Source of the DNA: DASQHW01 sp038238245 | GTDB lineage: Bacteria > Actinomycetota > Acidimicrobiia > IMCC26256 > PALSA-610 | Length of the DNA: 64,000 nucleotides | Assembly (NCBI GenBank): GCA_038238245.1 | Contig: JBBRXX010000001.1 | Coordinates: 124,001-188,000 of the forward strand | Direction: 5' to 3' | Part shown: piece by piece, positions 56,034 through 64,000 of the stretch | Position numbering within the stretch: the first letter of the stretch is position 1 | Layout: each line of letters opens with the position of its first letter | Notes under the pieces: model-generated | The model's input: the letters and a program-made list of their open reading frames with translations, nothing else | The model's database searches: none | What the model was told of the DNA's origin: nothing | Position numbers and translations under genes: made by a program

Positions 56034-57350
56034 ATGGGAACCACGATTCTTCATCCGACCGCATCCCGTGCCGTCGCGACGGCAGAGGGTCCTGGCCGCG
56101 AAGGCGCGAGTGTCGGCGAGTTGACGTCGGTCGCGCCCGAGTTCTCTCTCGCGTTGAACGATGATCAGCTCCAGATCCAAACGTGGGTGCACGACTTCGC
56201 CGAAGACGTGATGCGTCCCGCGGCGCACGAATGGGATGAGCGCGAGGAGACGCCCTGGCCGATCATCGAACAGGCGGCAAGCGTCGGCCTGTATTCGCTC
56301 GACTTTGTTGCGAACGCCTTCGGCGACCCGTCTGGCGTCCTCATGCCTGTCATCATGGAGGAAGTCGCGTGGGGCGACGCTGGCATCGGCCTCGCCATCT
56401 TCGGGACAGGTCTCGCGGTCGCCGGGATCATGGTCAGCGGCACTCCCGAACAGGTCGGGGAGTGGCTTCCTCTCTGTTTTGAGAGCGACGGCGGCAAGAT
56501 AAATCTCGCCGCGTTCGGAGTGAGCGAGTCAGACGCGGGCTCCGATGTGAGCTCGCTGCGGAGCCGCGCCGTCTACGACGAAGCAACGGACGAGTGGGTA
56601 CTCAACGGCGCCAAGACGTGGGTCACCAACGGCGGTATCGCGGACGTGCATGTCCTCGTACTTTCGGTCGATCCAGAACTGGCCTCGCGCGGACAAGCCG
56701 CCTTTGTTGTACCGCCTGGTTCTCCTGGTTTGCGTCAGGGACAGAAATTCAAGAAGCACGGGATCCGTGCATCGCACACGGCCGAGGTGATTCTGGAGGA
56801 CTGTCGCGTGCCGGGCCGTTGTCTGCTCGGCGGCAAGCAGAAGCTGGACGAGCGTCTGGCGAGGGCCCGTGAGGGCAAGGGTGCGCGCGTGCAAGCCGCG
56901 ATGGCCACATTCGAGGCGTCTCGTCCCGCAGTAGGGGCGCAGGCTGTCGGTATCGCCCGCGCGGCTTACGAGTACGCGTTGGAGTACGCGAAGGAACGCA
57001 AGCAGTTCGGCCGGGTGATCATCGAGAATCAGGCGATCGCGTTCAAGCTGGCCGACATGAAGACGCGCACGGACGCGGCCCGCCTTCTCGTGTGGCGCGC
57101 CGGCTGGATGGCGAGCTCGGGCAAGAGGTTCGCAGCTGGCGAAGGTTCGATGTCAAAGCTGTATGCCGGCGAGAACGCGGTCTGGGTTACCGAGCAGGCC
57201 GTCCAGATCCTCGGCGGCTACGGCTACGTGCGCGACTACCCGGTCGAGCGTTGGCACCGCGACGCGCAGATCTTCACGATCTTCGAGGGAACCTCGGAGA
57301 TTCAGCGGCTCGTGATCGCCCGCGCGATCTCAGGAGTGCACATTCGCTGA
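56034..57350 (+). CDS. acyl-CoA dehydrogenase
   Basis: A 438-residue acyl-CoA dehydrogenase with a 35-residue N-terminal extension. 'GIGLAIFGTGLAVAGI', 'FGVSESDAGSDVSSL' (flavin/substrate hinge), 'GAKTWVTNGGIADVHVL', 'YAKERKQFGRVIIENQAIAFKLADM' and 'EIQRLVIARAI' at the C-terminus. The conserved 'QILGGYGYVRDYPVERWHRDA' has the G-Y-x-x-x-x-P-V-E-R signature of short-chain enzymes. ATG 56034 follows AGGAGG. First gene of a plus-strand run under the TTCTAG palindrome. Confidence 0.9.
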   Translation: MGTTILHPTASRAVATAEGPGREGASVGELTSVAPEFSLALNDDQLQIQTWVHDFAEDVMRPAAHEWDEREETPWPIIEQAASVGLYSLDFVANAFGDPSGVLMPVIMEEVAWGDAGIGLAIFGTGLAVAGIMVSGTPEQVGEWLPLCFESDGGKINLAAFGVSESDAGSDVSSLRSRAVYDEATDEWVLNGAKTWVTNGGIADVHVLVLSVDPELASRGQAAFVVPPGSPGLRQGQKFKKHGIRASHTAEVILEDCRVPGRCLLGGKQKLDERLARAREGKGARVQAAMATFEASRPAVGAQAVGIARAAYEYALEYAKERKQFGRVIIENQAIAFKLADMKTRTDAARLLVWRAGWMASSGKRFAAGEGSMSKLYAGENAVWVTEQAVQILGGYGYVRDYPVERWHRDAQIFTIFEGTSEIQRLVIARAISGVHIR

Positions 57351-57369
57351 GTCGGACTCCGGAGGAACG

Positions 57370-58620
57370 ATGACGGCACAAATCGAGCGGGTGTGGTTCC
57401 AAGGCTCGGCCGGCGATCGACTGGATGCTCGGCTCGATCTTCCGGCTGGCGAGCCGACTGCCTTCGCACTGTTCGCCCACTGCTTCACCTGCTCGAAGGA
57501 GATTCCCGCCGCGACGCACATCGCGCGCGGACTCGTAGATCAGGGGATTGCCGTACTCCGTGTTGACTTCACCGGGCTCGGCGCCAGCGAAGGAGATTTC
57601 GCCAACACCAACTTTTCATCGAATGTCGAAGACGTCGTCCGAGCAGCCGGCATGCTGCGCGATCGTTACGCGGCTCCCAAGGTCCTGGTCGGTCACAGCC
57701 TGGGCGGCGCGGCCGTCCTCGCGGCCGCCGCACAGATCCCAGAGGCTGTCGCTGTCGTCACCATCGGCGCGCCGTTCGACGCGGCGCACCTGACCAGCCT
57801 CCTTCCCGTCGATGCCGTTTCGGCACTCGATCGCTTCGGTGAGGCGCGTGTCGAGATCGGCGGGCGCTCGTTCCCGATCCGCCGCCAACTCCTCGAAGAC
57901 GTGAACGCTCAGAACCTCACCGAGGCCATCCGAGGGCTCAACCGCGCCCTGCTCGTCTTTCACGCCCCGCACGACGAGTTAGTGGACATCGACAACGCGC
58001 GTCGCATCTTCGCCGTCGCCAAGCAACCGAAGAGCTTCGTGTCCCTCGATGGCGCTGACCACCTTCTCACTCGGCGCGCCGACGCGATCTTCGTCGCTCA
58101 GATGCTCGGCGCTTGGGTCAGTCGCTACCTCAGCGGACGTACGGTGCTTGAGAGAGCGACGAGTCCGGCGGGGACCGTCGTTCTGACCGACGCGCCGAAC
58201 GGCAAAATCGCGGAGACGATTCGCGCAGGACATCACACGTTCATCGCCGACGAACCCGCCGAGATCGGAGATGACACCGGTCCCACCCCCTATGACCTGC
58301 TGCTCGCGTCGTTGGGCGCGTGCACGGCCATGACCCTTCGGCTGTACGCAGCGCGCAAGGCTTGGCCGCTCGAGAGGGTGTCAGTCCAGCTGAAGCACGA
58401 ACGGGTTCATGCCGCCGACGCCCGTGATTGTGAGAGCGGTCGCGGCATGATTGCGCACATCGAAATTGCTCTGGACCTCGAGGGTCCGCTCACCGACGAG
58501 CAGCAACATCGCCTCCTCGAGATCGCCGAGCGCTGTCCCGTCCATCGCACGCTCCTCGGCAAGATACAGATCGACACGCGACTCGGCGTTCTCTCACCCA
58601 AGAACGAGCTTGTGTCGTGA
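57370..58620 (+). CDS. alpha/beta hydrolase-OsmC fusion protein
   Basis: A 416-residue bifunctional protein. Residues 1-250 form an alpha/beta hydrolase with nucleophile elbow G-H-S-L-G-G and 'FAHCFTCSKEIPAA', then residues 260-410 an OsmC/Ohr-like peroxiredoxin domain: 'GPTPYDLLLASLGACTAMTLRLYAARK' with the reactive Cys in G-A-C-T-A and a second in 'ERCPVHRTL'. OsmC proteins reduce organic hydroperoxides with two cysteines. The fusion is a known actinobacterial architecture. Adjacent lipid genes suggest defence against lipid peroxides (inference). Confidence 0.85.
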   Translation: MTAQIERVWFQGSAGDRLDARLDLPAGEPTAFALFAHCFTCSKEIPAATHIARGLVDQGIAVLRVDFTGLGASEGDFANTNFSSNVEDVVRAAGMLRDRYAAPKVLVGHSLGGAAVLAAAAQIPEAVAVVTIGAPFDAAHLTSLLPVDAVSALDRFGEARVEIGGRSFPIRRQLLEDVNAQNLTEAIRGLNRALLVFHAPHDELVDIDNARRIFAVAKQPKSFVSLDGADHLLTRRADAIFVAQMLGAWVSRYLSGRTVLERATSPAGTVVLTDAPNGKIAETIRAGHHTFIADEPAEIGDDTGPTPYDLLLASLGACTAMTLRLYAARKAWPLERVSVQLKHERVHAADARDCESGRGMIAHIEIALDLEGPLTDEQQHRLLEIAERCPVHRTLLGKIQIDTRLGVLSPKNELVS

Positions 58621-59858
58621 AGCCGCAGCGACGCCTCCCGAGGCTTGCCCTTCCGATCGCTAGCGGCTTTGTGATCGTCGCCGTGTTGTGGTGGACGTTC
58701 GCGGTGCCCACTTTGGTGAAGTATCCGACAGACCTCGACGTGACCCCGCGGTATGCGGGCACCTTCACGCTGTTCGTCAACCCGGCGACGGCCGCACCCA
58801 CGAGACCGACGTCAGTCCCGCTCAACATCGAGCGCCACATTCGCGCGCTCACCGACCAGAGCGGTTCGTCCCGCGTCGTCGTGCAGGAGACGATCTCTCA
58901 ACAGGCGGGCGATCTCGTAAACGTCACCCAGACCAACGTCTACGTCATGGATCGACGCACGATGAAGAACCTCGTTGACAACCGCGCCTACGCGTTCGAG
59001 CCCGCGAACGTGGTCGACCGTTCCGGTGCCTATCGGCTGAACCTGCCCTTTGACACGAACGCGGATTCCACCTACGAGATCTACAAGAACGAGACCGGCA
59101 CGACGTACGAGTTGCGTGGCGATACAACGACGCCGGTCACGAACGAGGCCGGTCTCCACCTACACAACTTCACCGCGTCGGTCCGCGACGTACCGATCGA
59201 CCCGGCCTACCTGGCCGAGCTCAACAAGGTGTTGCCGTTGCCCGATTCCCTGAAGCTCGCTCAGCTCAAGCCGCAGCTGAAGGCGGCAGGGCTCGACGTC
59301 GACACCGTGCTCAGCGCCGTAGCAACGGTGATCACACCACAGGACCTCGCCACGCTCGCCCGGCTCGCGGCCAAACCCATCCCGCTGCAGTACGTCTCGT
59401 CCTTCGACGGGAAGGTCGCGATCGAGCAGTCCACCGGTGCGGAGGTCGACGTGGCCGCGACCGAGTCGGTGGGGGCCAAGCCGGTGCTCACCGACATGGC
59501 CACGCTGCAGTCAGTTGTCGCGCGTTACCCCACGGTCCCTGCGGCGGTGGCTGCCGGTAAGGCGCTGCAATCCCTGAGCGCGGCCCCGGCCACGAAGCTG
59601 TTCGAGTTCGAGTACAAACAGACGCCGGCCTCCGTCGCCGACATCGCGGAACACGTGGCGGCGATGCGATACCAGATCCGACTCGCCGACGTATACGCAC
59701 CGGTCGGACTCTTGGGCGCGGGAGCGCTGACCCTCGCCGTCGGTGTCTTCGTGGGCTGGCGCCGACGTCGTGGTGGGTCGACCGACCTACGCATCGCGCC
59801 GCCGATTGTCGAGCCCGCACTCGCGCGGGAGCCGCTATCGACCGGGATCTCTCGGTGA
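58617..59858 (+). CDS. DUF3068 (PorA-like) membrane protein
   Basis: A 413-residue protein with membrane helices near residues 10-30 and 365-387 enclosing a large extracellular beta domain ('TPRYAGTFTLFVNPATAAPT', 'VYVMDRRTMKNLVDN'), the DUF3068 (PorA-family) layout, followed by a basic cytoplasmic tail. Function is uncertain; PorA-like proteins were linked to the cell envelope of mycolic-acid bacteria. GTG 58617 overlaps the preceding stop by 4 bp and its own stop overlaps the next gene (GTGA). Confidence 0.8.
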   Translation: MKPQRRLPRLALPIASGFVIVAVLWWTFAVPTLVKYPTDLDVTPRYAGTFTLFVNPATAAPTRPTSVPLNIERHIRALTDQSGSSRVVVQETISQQAGDLVNVTQTNVYVMDRRTMKNLVDNRAYAFEPANVVDRSGAYRLNLPFDTNADSTYEIYKNETGTTYELRGDTTTPVTNEAGLHLHNFTASVRDVPIDPAYLAELNKVLPLPDSLKLAQLKPQLKAAGLDVDTVLSAVATVITPQDLATLARLAAKPIPLQYVSSFDGKVAIEQSTGAEVDVAATESVGAKPVLTDMATLQSVVARYPTVPAAVAAGKALQSLSAAPATKLFEFEYKQTPASVADIAEHVAAMRYQIRLADVYAPVGLLGAGALTLAVGVFVGWRRRRGGSTDLRIAPPIVEPALAREPLSTGISR

Positions 59859-61678
59859 GGACCGAGACGAACGAGGAGACGAGAACCATGCGCGAAGCCA
59901 TTGGTGCAGCCCTGGGGCCACTCCCTGCCACAGCACACCTGCTACAGCCCGTGATCGAACGTGCTACCCACCAGCCCGACTGGCCGGTCGCCGCGTATCG
60001 CGACGGGGATCGTTTCGTCGACGTTTCCGCGGCCGAGTTCCACGACCGCGTCCGTCGACTCGCCAAAGGCCTCATCGCCTACGGCGTCCACCAGGATGAT
60101 CGCGTTGCGCTGATGTCGCACACACGACTCGAGTGGTTGCTCGTCGACTACGCGATCCTCGCCGTAGGCGGAGTGACCGTGCCCGTGTACGAGACGTCGT
60201 CGACCGAACAGCTGCAATGGATCGTCAGTGACAGCGAGGCCGTGCTCGTCGTCGTCGAGACGGCGGTTATGGCGACAATGTGCTCGAACATCGCCGACGA
60301 CACACCAACGTGTCGCGGGGTCTTCGTCATCGACGCCGGCGAGCTCGAGGGTCTCGACCGCCGCGGCAGTTACGTCGACGACGTGACACTCGATCGGCGT
60401 ATCGCCGAACTTACGACAGAACGCCTTGCCACGATCGTCTACACGTCGGGGACGACGGGCCGGCCCAAGGGCTGCCGACTGACTCACGGCAATCTCCGTA
60501 CGAACGTCATGCAGAACCTCGACTCGGTGAGGGGGATGCTCGAGCCGGAGGAGGTCAGCCTTGTGTTCCTTCCCCTCGCGCACGCGCTGACGAAGATCAT
60601 CGCCCTCGTGGGCGCGGAGTGGGGTATCAAGATGGCGTTCGCCACCGACACAGCACATCTTCAGGAGGAACTGGCACTGGTTCGGCCGACGATGATCGTC
60701 GCGGTCCCTCGTGTCTTCGAGAAGGTCTACAACGGTGCGCAACGCCAGGCGTACGGCGACGGCCACGGCCGCATCTTCGACAAGGCGGCTGAGGTTGCAA
60801 CCGAATGGTCCCAGGACCACACCGCCGAACGGCATGGTCCGATCACCGACATCGAGCACGTGGTGTTCGATCGCTTGGTCTACCGCAAACTTCGGGCGGC
60901 GTTCGGAGGAAGGATGCGCTTTGCGGTCAGTGGCGGCGGCCCGCTCGGGGAGCGGCTCACGCACTTCTTCAACGGGATCGGCGTGCGGATCTTTGAGGGG
61001 TATGGACTGACGGAGACGAGCCCGACGCTTTTCGTCAACCGTGCAGACGCATGGAAGCCGGGCACCGTCGGTCCACCACTCGCGGGAACGTCGATCCGCA
61101 TCGCGGATGACGGCGAGGTTTTGGCGAGGGGCCCGCAGGTGTTCCAGGGGTACTGGCACAACGAGGTCGCAACCAGGGAGATGTTCGACGAGGACGGGTG
61201 GTTCCGAACCGGCGACATCGGAACGCTCGACGAGGACGGCTTCTTGCGGATCACCGGTCGCAAGAAGGAGCTGATCGTCACCGCGTCCGGGAAGAACGTG
61301 GCCCCGACGCCGCTCGAGGATCGGCTGCGCGCTCACCCCTTGATCAGCCAGGCGGTCGTCGTCGGCGATGCGCGCCCTTTCATCGCAGCGTTGATCACTC
61401 TCGACCCCGACGCGATCGACGAGTGGGCGGCAGCGCACGGGTTGCGCGACGCGCCGACGACGCAGTTGATCGACAACGCCGACCTCCGCGCGGTCATCCA
61501 GTCCGCGGTTGACGATGCGAACCGGTCGGTCTCGCGCGCGGAGTCAATTAGGAAGTTCGTGCTGCTTCCCGAGGATTTGACGGTGGAAGGCGAGGAACTC
61601 ACCCCGACGCTCAAAATACGCCGCGCGGTCGTAGAGAAGCACTACAGCGACGTGATCGATGCGCTGTACGTGCGGTAG
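59855..61678 (+). CDS. long-chain acyl-CoA ligase (FadD15-like)
   Basis: A 607-residue AMP-forming long-chain fatty-acid CoA ligase: A3 motif Y-T-S-G-T-T-G-R-P-K-G, 'GYGLTETSPTLFVN', 'GWFRTGDIGTLDEDGFLRITGRKKELIVTASGKNVAP', and a C-terminal 'EELTPTLKIRR' with the catalytic lysine. It is the eukaryotic-like, longer type, distinct from the three shorter ligases in the window. GTG 59855 overlaps the DUF3068 stop; ATG 59888 is an alternative start. Substrate probably long-chain fatty acids. Confidence 0.85.
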   Translation: MRTETNEETRTMREAIGAALGPLPATAHLLQPVIERATHQPDWPVAAYRDGDRFVDVSAAEFHDRVRRLAKGLIAYGVHQDDRVALMSHTRLEWLLVDYAILAVGGVTVPVYETSSTEQLQWIVSDSEAVLVVVETAVMATMCSNIADDTPTCRGVFVIDAGELEGLDRRGSYVDDVTLDRRIAELTTERLATIVYTSGTTGRPKGCRLTHGNLRTNVMQNLDSVRGMLEPEEVSLVFLPLAHALTKIIALVGAEWGIKMAFATDTAHLQEELALVRPTMIVAVPRVFEKVYNGAQRQAYGDGHGRIFDKAAEVATEWSQDHTAERHGPITDIEHVVFDRLVYRKLRAAFGGRMRFAVSGGGPLGERLTHFFNGIGVRIFEGYGLTETSPTLFVNRADAWKPGTVGPPLAGTSIRIADDGEVLARGPQVFQGYWHNEVATREMFDEDGWFRTGDIGTLDEDGFLRITGRKKELIVTASGKNVAPTPLEDRLRAHPLISQAVVVGDARPFIAALITLDPDAIDEWAAAHGLRDAPTTQLIDNADLRAVIQSAVDDANRSVSRAESIRKFVLLPEDLTVEGEELTPTLKIRRAVVEKHYSDVIDALYVR

Positions 61679-61700
61679 CCGGACGACGTGGCGAACTTTG

Positions 61701-61720
61701 TTCTAGTTAACCCTAGAGAA
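61701..61720. promoter_or_regulatory. palindromic operator upstream of gap
   Basis: TTCTAG-TTAACC-CTAGAG-AA repeats the TTCTAG-N6-CTAGAR design of the site at 55993. It lies 91 bases before the GAPDH start, within a likely promoter, so the same regulator may control both transcription units. Confidence 0.55.
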
Positions 61721-61810
61721 ATGATGTAGCCTGGAGGGCGAGACAGCGGAAGGATTCAACCCGCGAATCGAACGCATCCGACGCGGTCTTGCGGGTGGGA
61801 GGAGATCGAC

Positions 61811-62839
61811 GTGGCCCTACGAGTGGGTATCAACGGCTTCGGCCGGATCGGCCGGTCTTTCGAGCGGGTCCTACTCGCACGGAAGCGGGATACGCAGATC
61901 GAGGTCGTCGCGGTGAACGAGCCCAACGCCGACGCCGAGACGCTCGCCTTCCTGCTTGGACACGACTCGGTGGCTGGTGTGCTTACCACCGACGTTCGGG
62001 CGACCAAAGGGGGCCTGCAAGTCGGTGGCCGGCACATCGCCCTCAGTGGATACCTCGAACCAGCGCAAATCCCGTGGGCGGAGCACGACGTCGAGGTCGT
62101 CATCGAAGCCAGCGGGCACTTCCGTTCGCGCGTGGCTGCGTCAGCCCACCTGAGCGCGGGCGCGCGTCGCGTCGTCATCTCCGCGCCCGGCCAAGACATG
62201 GACCTCACGGTCTGTATCGGGGTGAACGAGATCGCATACGACCCGGCAGCCCACACGGTGGTGTCCAACGCGTCGTGCACCACGAATTGTCTTGCGCCAA
62301 TGGCGCGCGTCCTCGATGAGCGCTTTGGCGTCGAGCGAGGGTTCATGACAACGGTGCACGCGTATACCGCCGATCAAGCGCTCTTGGACGCGCCCCGTAC
62401 CGGACGAAACGGAAAGGCCGACCTGCGACGGATGCGCGCCGCAGCGGTATCGATCGTGCCGACTTCGACGGGAGCGAGCCGCGCCGTGGGCGAAGTGCTC
62501 CCCCGGCTCGCGGGTCGCCTCGATGGCATCGCGCTGCGCGTGCCGGTCCCAAATGGTTCGATCGTGGATCTCGTCGCGACCCTGGAGCGGAATACCACGA
62601 CCGAGGAGGTGAACGAAGCGTTCGCGGATGCCGCTCACGACAAGAGCTACCGCGGCGTTCTCGAATACACCGAGAAACCTCTTGTGTCGCACGACATCGT
62701 CGGCAATCCCTCGTCGTGCGTCTTCTCGGCCCGAGACACGATGGTCAGCGGTCCCGTGGTCAAGGTCCTCGGGTGGTACGACAACGAGTGGGGCTACGCC
62801 AACCGGCTTGTTGACCTCGTCGAGCTGATGGCGAGCTGA
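61811..62839 (+). CDS. gap: type I glyceraldehyde-3-phosphate dehydrogenase
   Basis: A 342-residue GAPDH. NAD site 'GINGFGRIGRSFER' at the N-terminus, catalytic Cys156 in V-S-N-A-S-C-T-T-N-C, 'TVHAYTADQALLDAPR', 'VPTSTGASRAVGEVLP' and 'WYDNEWGYANRLVDL' at the end. It oxidises glyceraldehyde-3-phosphate in glycolysis or the reverse in gluconeogenesis. GTG 61811 follows GGGAGGAG. Unlike a normal glycolytic gap it is not followed by pgk but by a thiolase, and it carries the lipid-operon palindrome. A second copy specialised for growth on lipids is possible (inference). Confidence 0.95.
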   Translation: MALRVGINGFGRIGRSFERVLLARKRDTQIEVVAVNEPNADAETLAFLLGHDSVAGVLTTDVRATKGGLQVGGRHIALSGYLEPAQIPWAEHDVEVVIEASGHFRSRVAASAHLSAGARRVVISAPGQDMDLTVCIGVNEIAYDPAAHTVVSNASCTTNCLAPMARVLDERFGVERGFMTTVHAYTADQALLDAPRTGRNGKADLRRMRAAAVSIVPTSTGASRAVGEVLPRLAGRLDGIALRVPVPNGSIVDLVATLERNTTTEEVNEAFADAAHDKSYRGVLEYTEKPLVSHDIVGNPSSCVFSARDTMVSGPVVKVLGWYDNEWGYANRLVDLVELMAS

Positions 62840-62840
62840 G

Positions 62841-62930
62841 ATGGCCATCCGGACCGCGAGGGCGGTTGTCGTTCGCGGCGCCGACCTACTCGCGCGTCTC
62901 GACGGGCCCGACGAGGAGCTACAGACATGA
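62841..62930 (+). CDS. 29-residue small ORF coupled to the thiolase
   Basis: The ATG at 62841 starts one base after the gap stop, encodes 29 residues (AIRTARAVVVRGADLL...) and its TGA overlaps the thiolase ATG (ATGA). It could be a leader peptide, a coupling device or a remnant. No motif. Confidence 0.4.
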   Translation: MAIRTARAVVVRGADLLARLDGPDEELQT

Positions 62931-64000
62931 CGAGCCACACCGCACTGATCCTCGGTGGAGCCCGCACGCCGATCGGCCGTTACGGCGGATCGCTGTCGCA
63001 TATCCGCACTGACGACCTCTTGGGGCTGGCGCTCAACGCCGCCGTCGCGCGAGTCGGCGTCGATCGTGGCGACATCGAGGAAATCGCCGCGGGCTGCGTC
63101 AACACCGCGCACGAAGGGATGGGCGACGTCGCGCGCTGGGCGGCATTGGGAGCCGGATTTCCTGATCACGTCCCCGCGTACACGGTCAACCGGTTCTGCG
63201 CGTCATCCCTTACAACCACCATCCAGTTGGCCCACGGAATTGCGACCGGCGAGCTCGAGCTCGGCGTCAGCGCCGGCGTCGAGTCCATGAGTCGGTCGGG
63301 GTTCGCGTTCATGAAAGGGGAGGAGCCCTTCAGTCCTCGCGGGGCGCAGCTCGTGCTGGACACCATGTGGGCGGTAGCCGGAGGGCCGCCTCACCCCGGC
63401 CTACTGGCACGGGACGCGTATATGGAGATGATCCGGACGGCCCAAAAGCTGGCCGACGTGCACGAGCTTTCCCGGGAGGACGTCGACGCCTTCGCCCTTC
63501 GCTCGCACCGGCAGGCCGCGGCCGCCCGCGACCGCGGTCGCTTTGCCAAGGAGATCGCACCCATAGAGCTGCCGGCGAAGCGCGGTCAGGTACCGACCCG
63601 CTTCGAGCACGACGAGATCATCCGCGCCGACACGACGCTCGAGCGGCTCGCCGCCCTTCCGCCCCAACCCGGCACCACCCTCATGACCGCGGGAAACTCT
63701 TCCCCGCTGTCCGACGGTGCCAGCGCCGTCGTGATCGCCAGCCCCGAGCGCGCACATGCGCTCGGCCTCGAGCCTCTTGCCCGTGTCGTGGCCTCGGCCA
63801 CGGTTGGTGTCGACCCGACCCGCATGGGAATCGCCCCCGCCTACGCGATCCCGAAGGCGATCGCCCGCGCGGGGCTCCGACCAGAGGACATCGACGTCTA
63901 CGAGGTCCACGAAGCCTTCGCTGCTCAGGTCCTTGCGGTGCTCCGCGAATTCGCGACGCAGACAGGCTGGACGATCCCCGACGATCGGCTCAATCCCAAC
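62927..64000 (+). CDS. acetyl-CoA acetyltransferase (thiolase), 3' end outside window
   Basis: At least 358 residues, open to the window end. 'GGARTPIGRYGGSL' is the classic N-terminus, nucleophilic Cys in N-R-F-C-A-S-S-L (about residue 90), 'GVESMSR', 'DAFALRSHRQAAAARDRGRF' and 'NSSPLSDGASAVVIAS' follow in canonical thiolase order, and 'VHEAFAAQ' holds the N/H-E-A-F catalytic region (usual N replaced by H). It performs the thiolytic last step of beta-oxidation. ATG 62927 overlaps a 29-codon ORF. Confidence 0.9.
   Translation, partial: MTSHTALILGGARTPIGRYGGSLSHIRTDDLLGLALNAAVARVGVDRGDIEEIAAGCVNTAHEGMGDVARWAALGAGFPDHVPAYTVNRFCASSLTTTIQLAHGIATGELELGVSAGVESMSRSGFAFMKGEEPFSPRGAQLVLDTMWAVAGGPPHPGLLARDAYMEMIRTAQKLADVHELSREDVDAFALRSHRQAAAARDRGRFAKEIAPIELPAKRGQVPTRFEHDEIIRADTTLERLAALPPQPGTTLMTAGNSSPLSDGASAVVIASPERAHALGLEPLARVVASATVGVDPTRMGIAPAYAIPKAIARAGLRPEDIDVYEVHEAFAAQVLAVLREFATQTGWTIPDDRLNPN

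Overview
The window is chromosomal DNA of a high-GC Gram-positive bacterium of the Actinomycetota, most likely a soil or freshwater Acidimicrobiia-type lineage. The evidence is very high GC, frequent GTG/TTG starts, WhiB-like proteins, a DUF3068 (PorA-like) protein, LAxTG-type cell-wall anchoring, and a dense set of acyl-CoA ligases, acyl-CoA dehydrogenases, SDR oxidoreductases and thiolases typical of lipid- or steroid-degrading actinobacteria. The taxonomic placement is inference.

Region 1 (1-8.75 kb) holds an amidohydrolase with an alpha/beta hydrolase, a SnoaL/MaoC pair, an ECF sigma factor overlapping a membrane-anchored solute-binding protein, a secreted BAAT-like acyl hydrolase and a TIGR03086-type protein.

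Region 2 (about 8.85-25.34 kb) is a putative integrated mobile element. It is bounded by a 50-bp imperfect direct repeat (44/50 identical) equal to the 3' end of the neighbouring acyl-CoA ligase gene, with a tyrosine recombinase just inside the right end. From the recombinase leftward, most genes form one long chain in which consecutive start and stop codons overlap. The chain encodes a zinc-ribbon protein, an orphan Topo VI-A/Spo11-like Toprim protein, a RecA-fold ATPase, two SWIM-finger proteins, a P27-type small terminase, an excisionase-like protein, an HExxH protein and a collagen-like tail fibre. No large terminase, portal or capsid gene was found, so it resembles a phage satellite or a reduced prophage. 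Its left half is accessory cargo: WhiB proteins, a RelA/SpoT-domain protein with a small partner, secreted proteins and a repeated 56-residue Cys-rich mini-protein. Several of these genes look frameshifted.

Region 3 (25.3-46.8 kb) is lipid metabolism: three acyl-CoA ligases, two acyl-CoA dehydrogenases, four SDRs, a thiolase, a hotdog thioesterase and a TetR regulator. Mixed in are two AI-2E-family permeases, a LysM protein, a PuuD-like membrane protein, a serine hydrolase and a sortase-anchored cupredoxin.

Region 4 (about 47.1-54.0 kb) is a defence island flanked by arrays of a 12-bp repeat. On the minus strand is a CBASS-type operon: a CD-NTase, a single polypeptide fusing E2-like, E1-like and JAB domains, and a TIR-SAVED effector. 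Divergent from it, through overlapping sigma-A-like promoters, is a RelE-family toxin with an antitoxin-like HTH protein carrying a C-terminal HIRAN domain.

Region 5 (54.3-64 kb) has an AlkA-type DNA glycosylase, a DUF2231 membrane protein and a plus-strand run of acyl-CoA dehydrogenase, alpha/beta hydrolase-OsmC fusion, DUF3068 protein, long-chain acyl-CoA ligase, GAPDH and thiolase. The acyl-CoA dehydrogenase and GAPDH genes share an upstream palindrome of the form TTCTAG-N6-CTAGAR, suggesting one lipid-related regulon.
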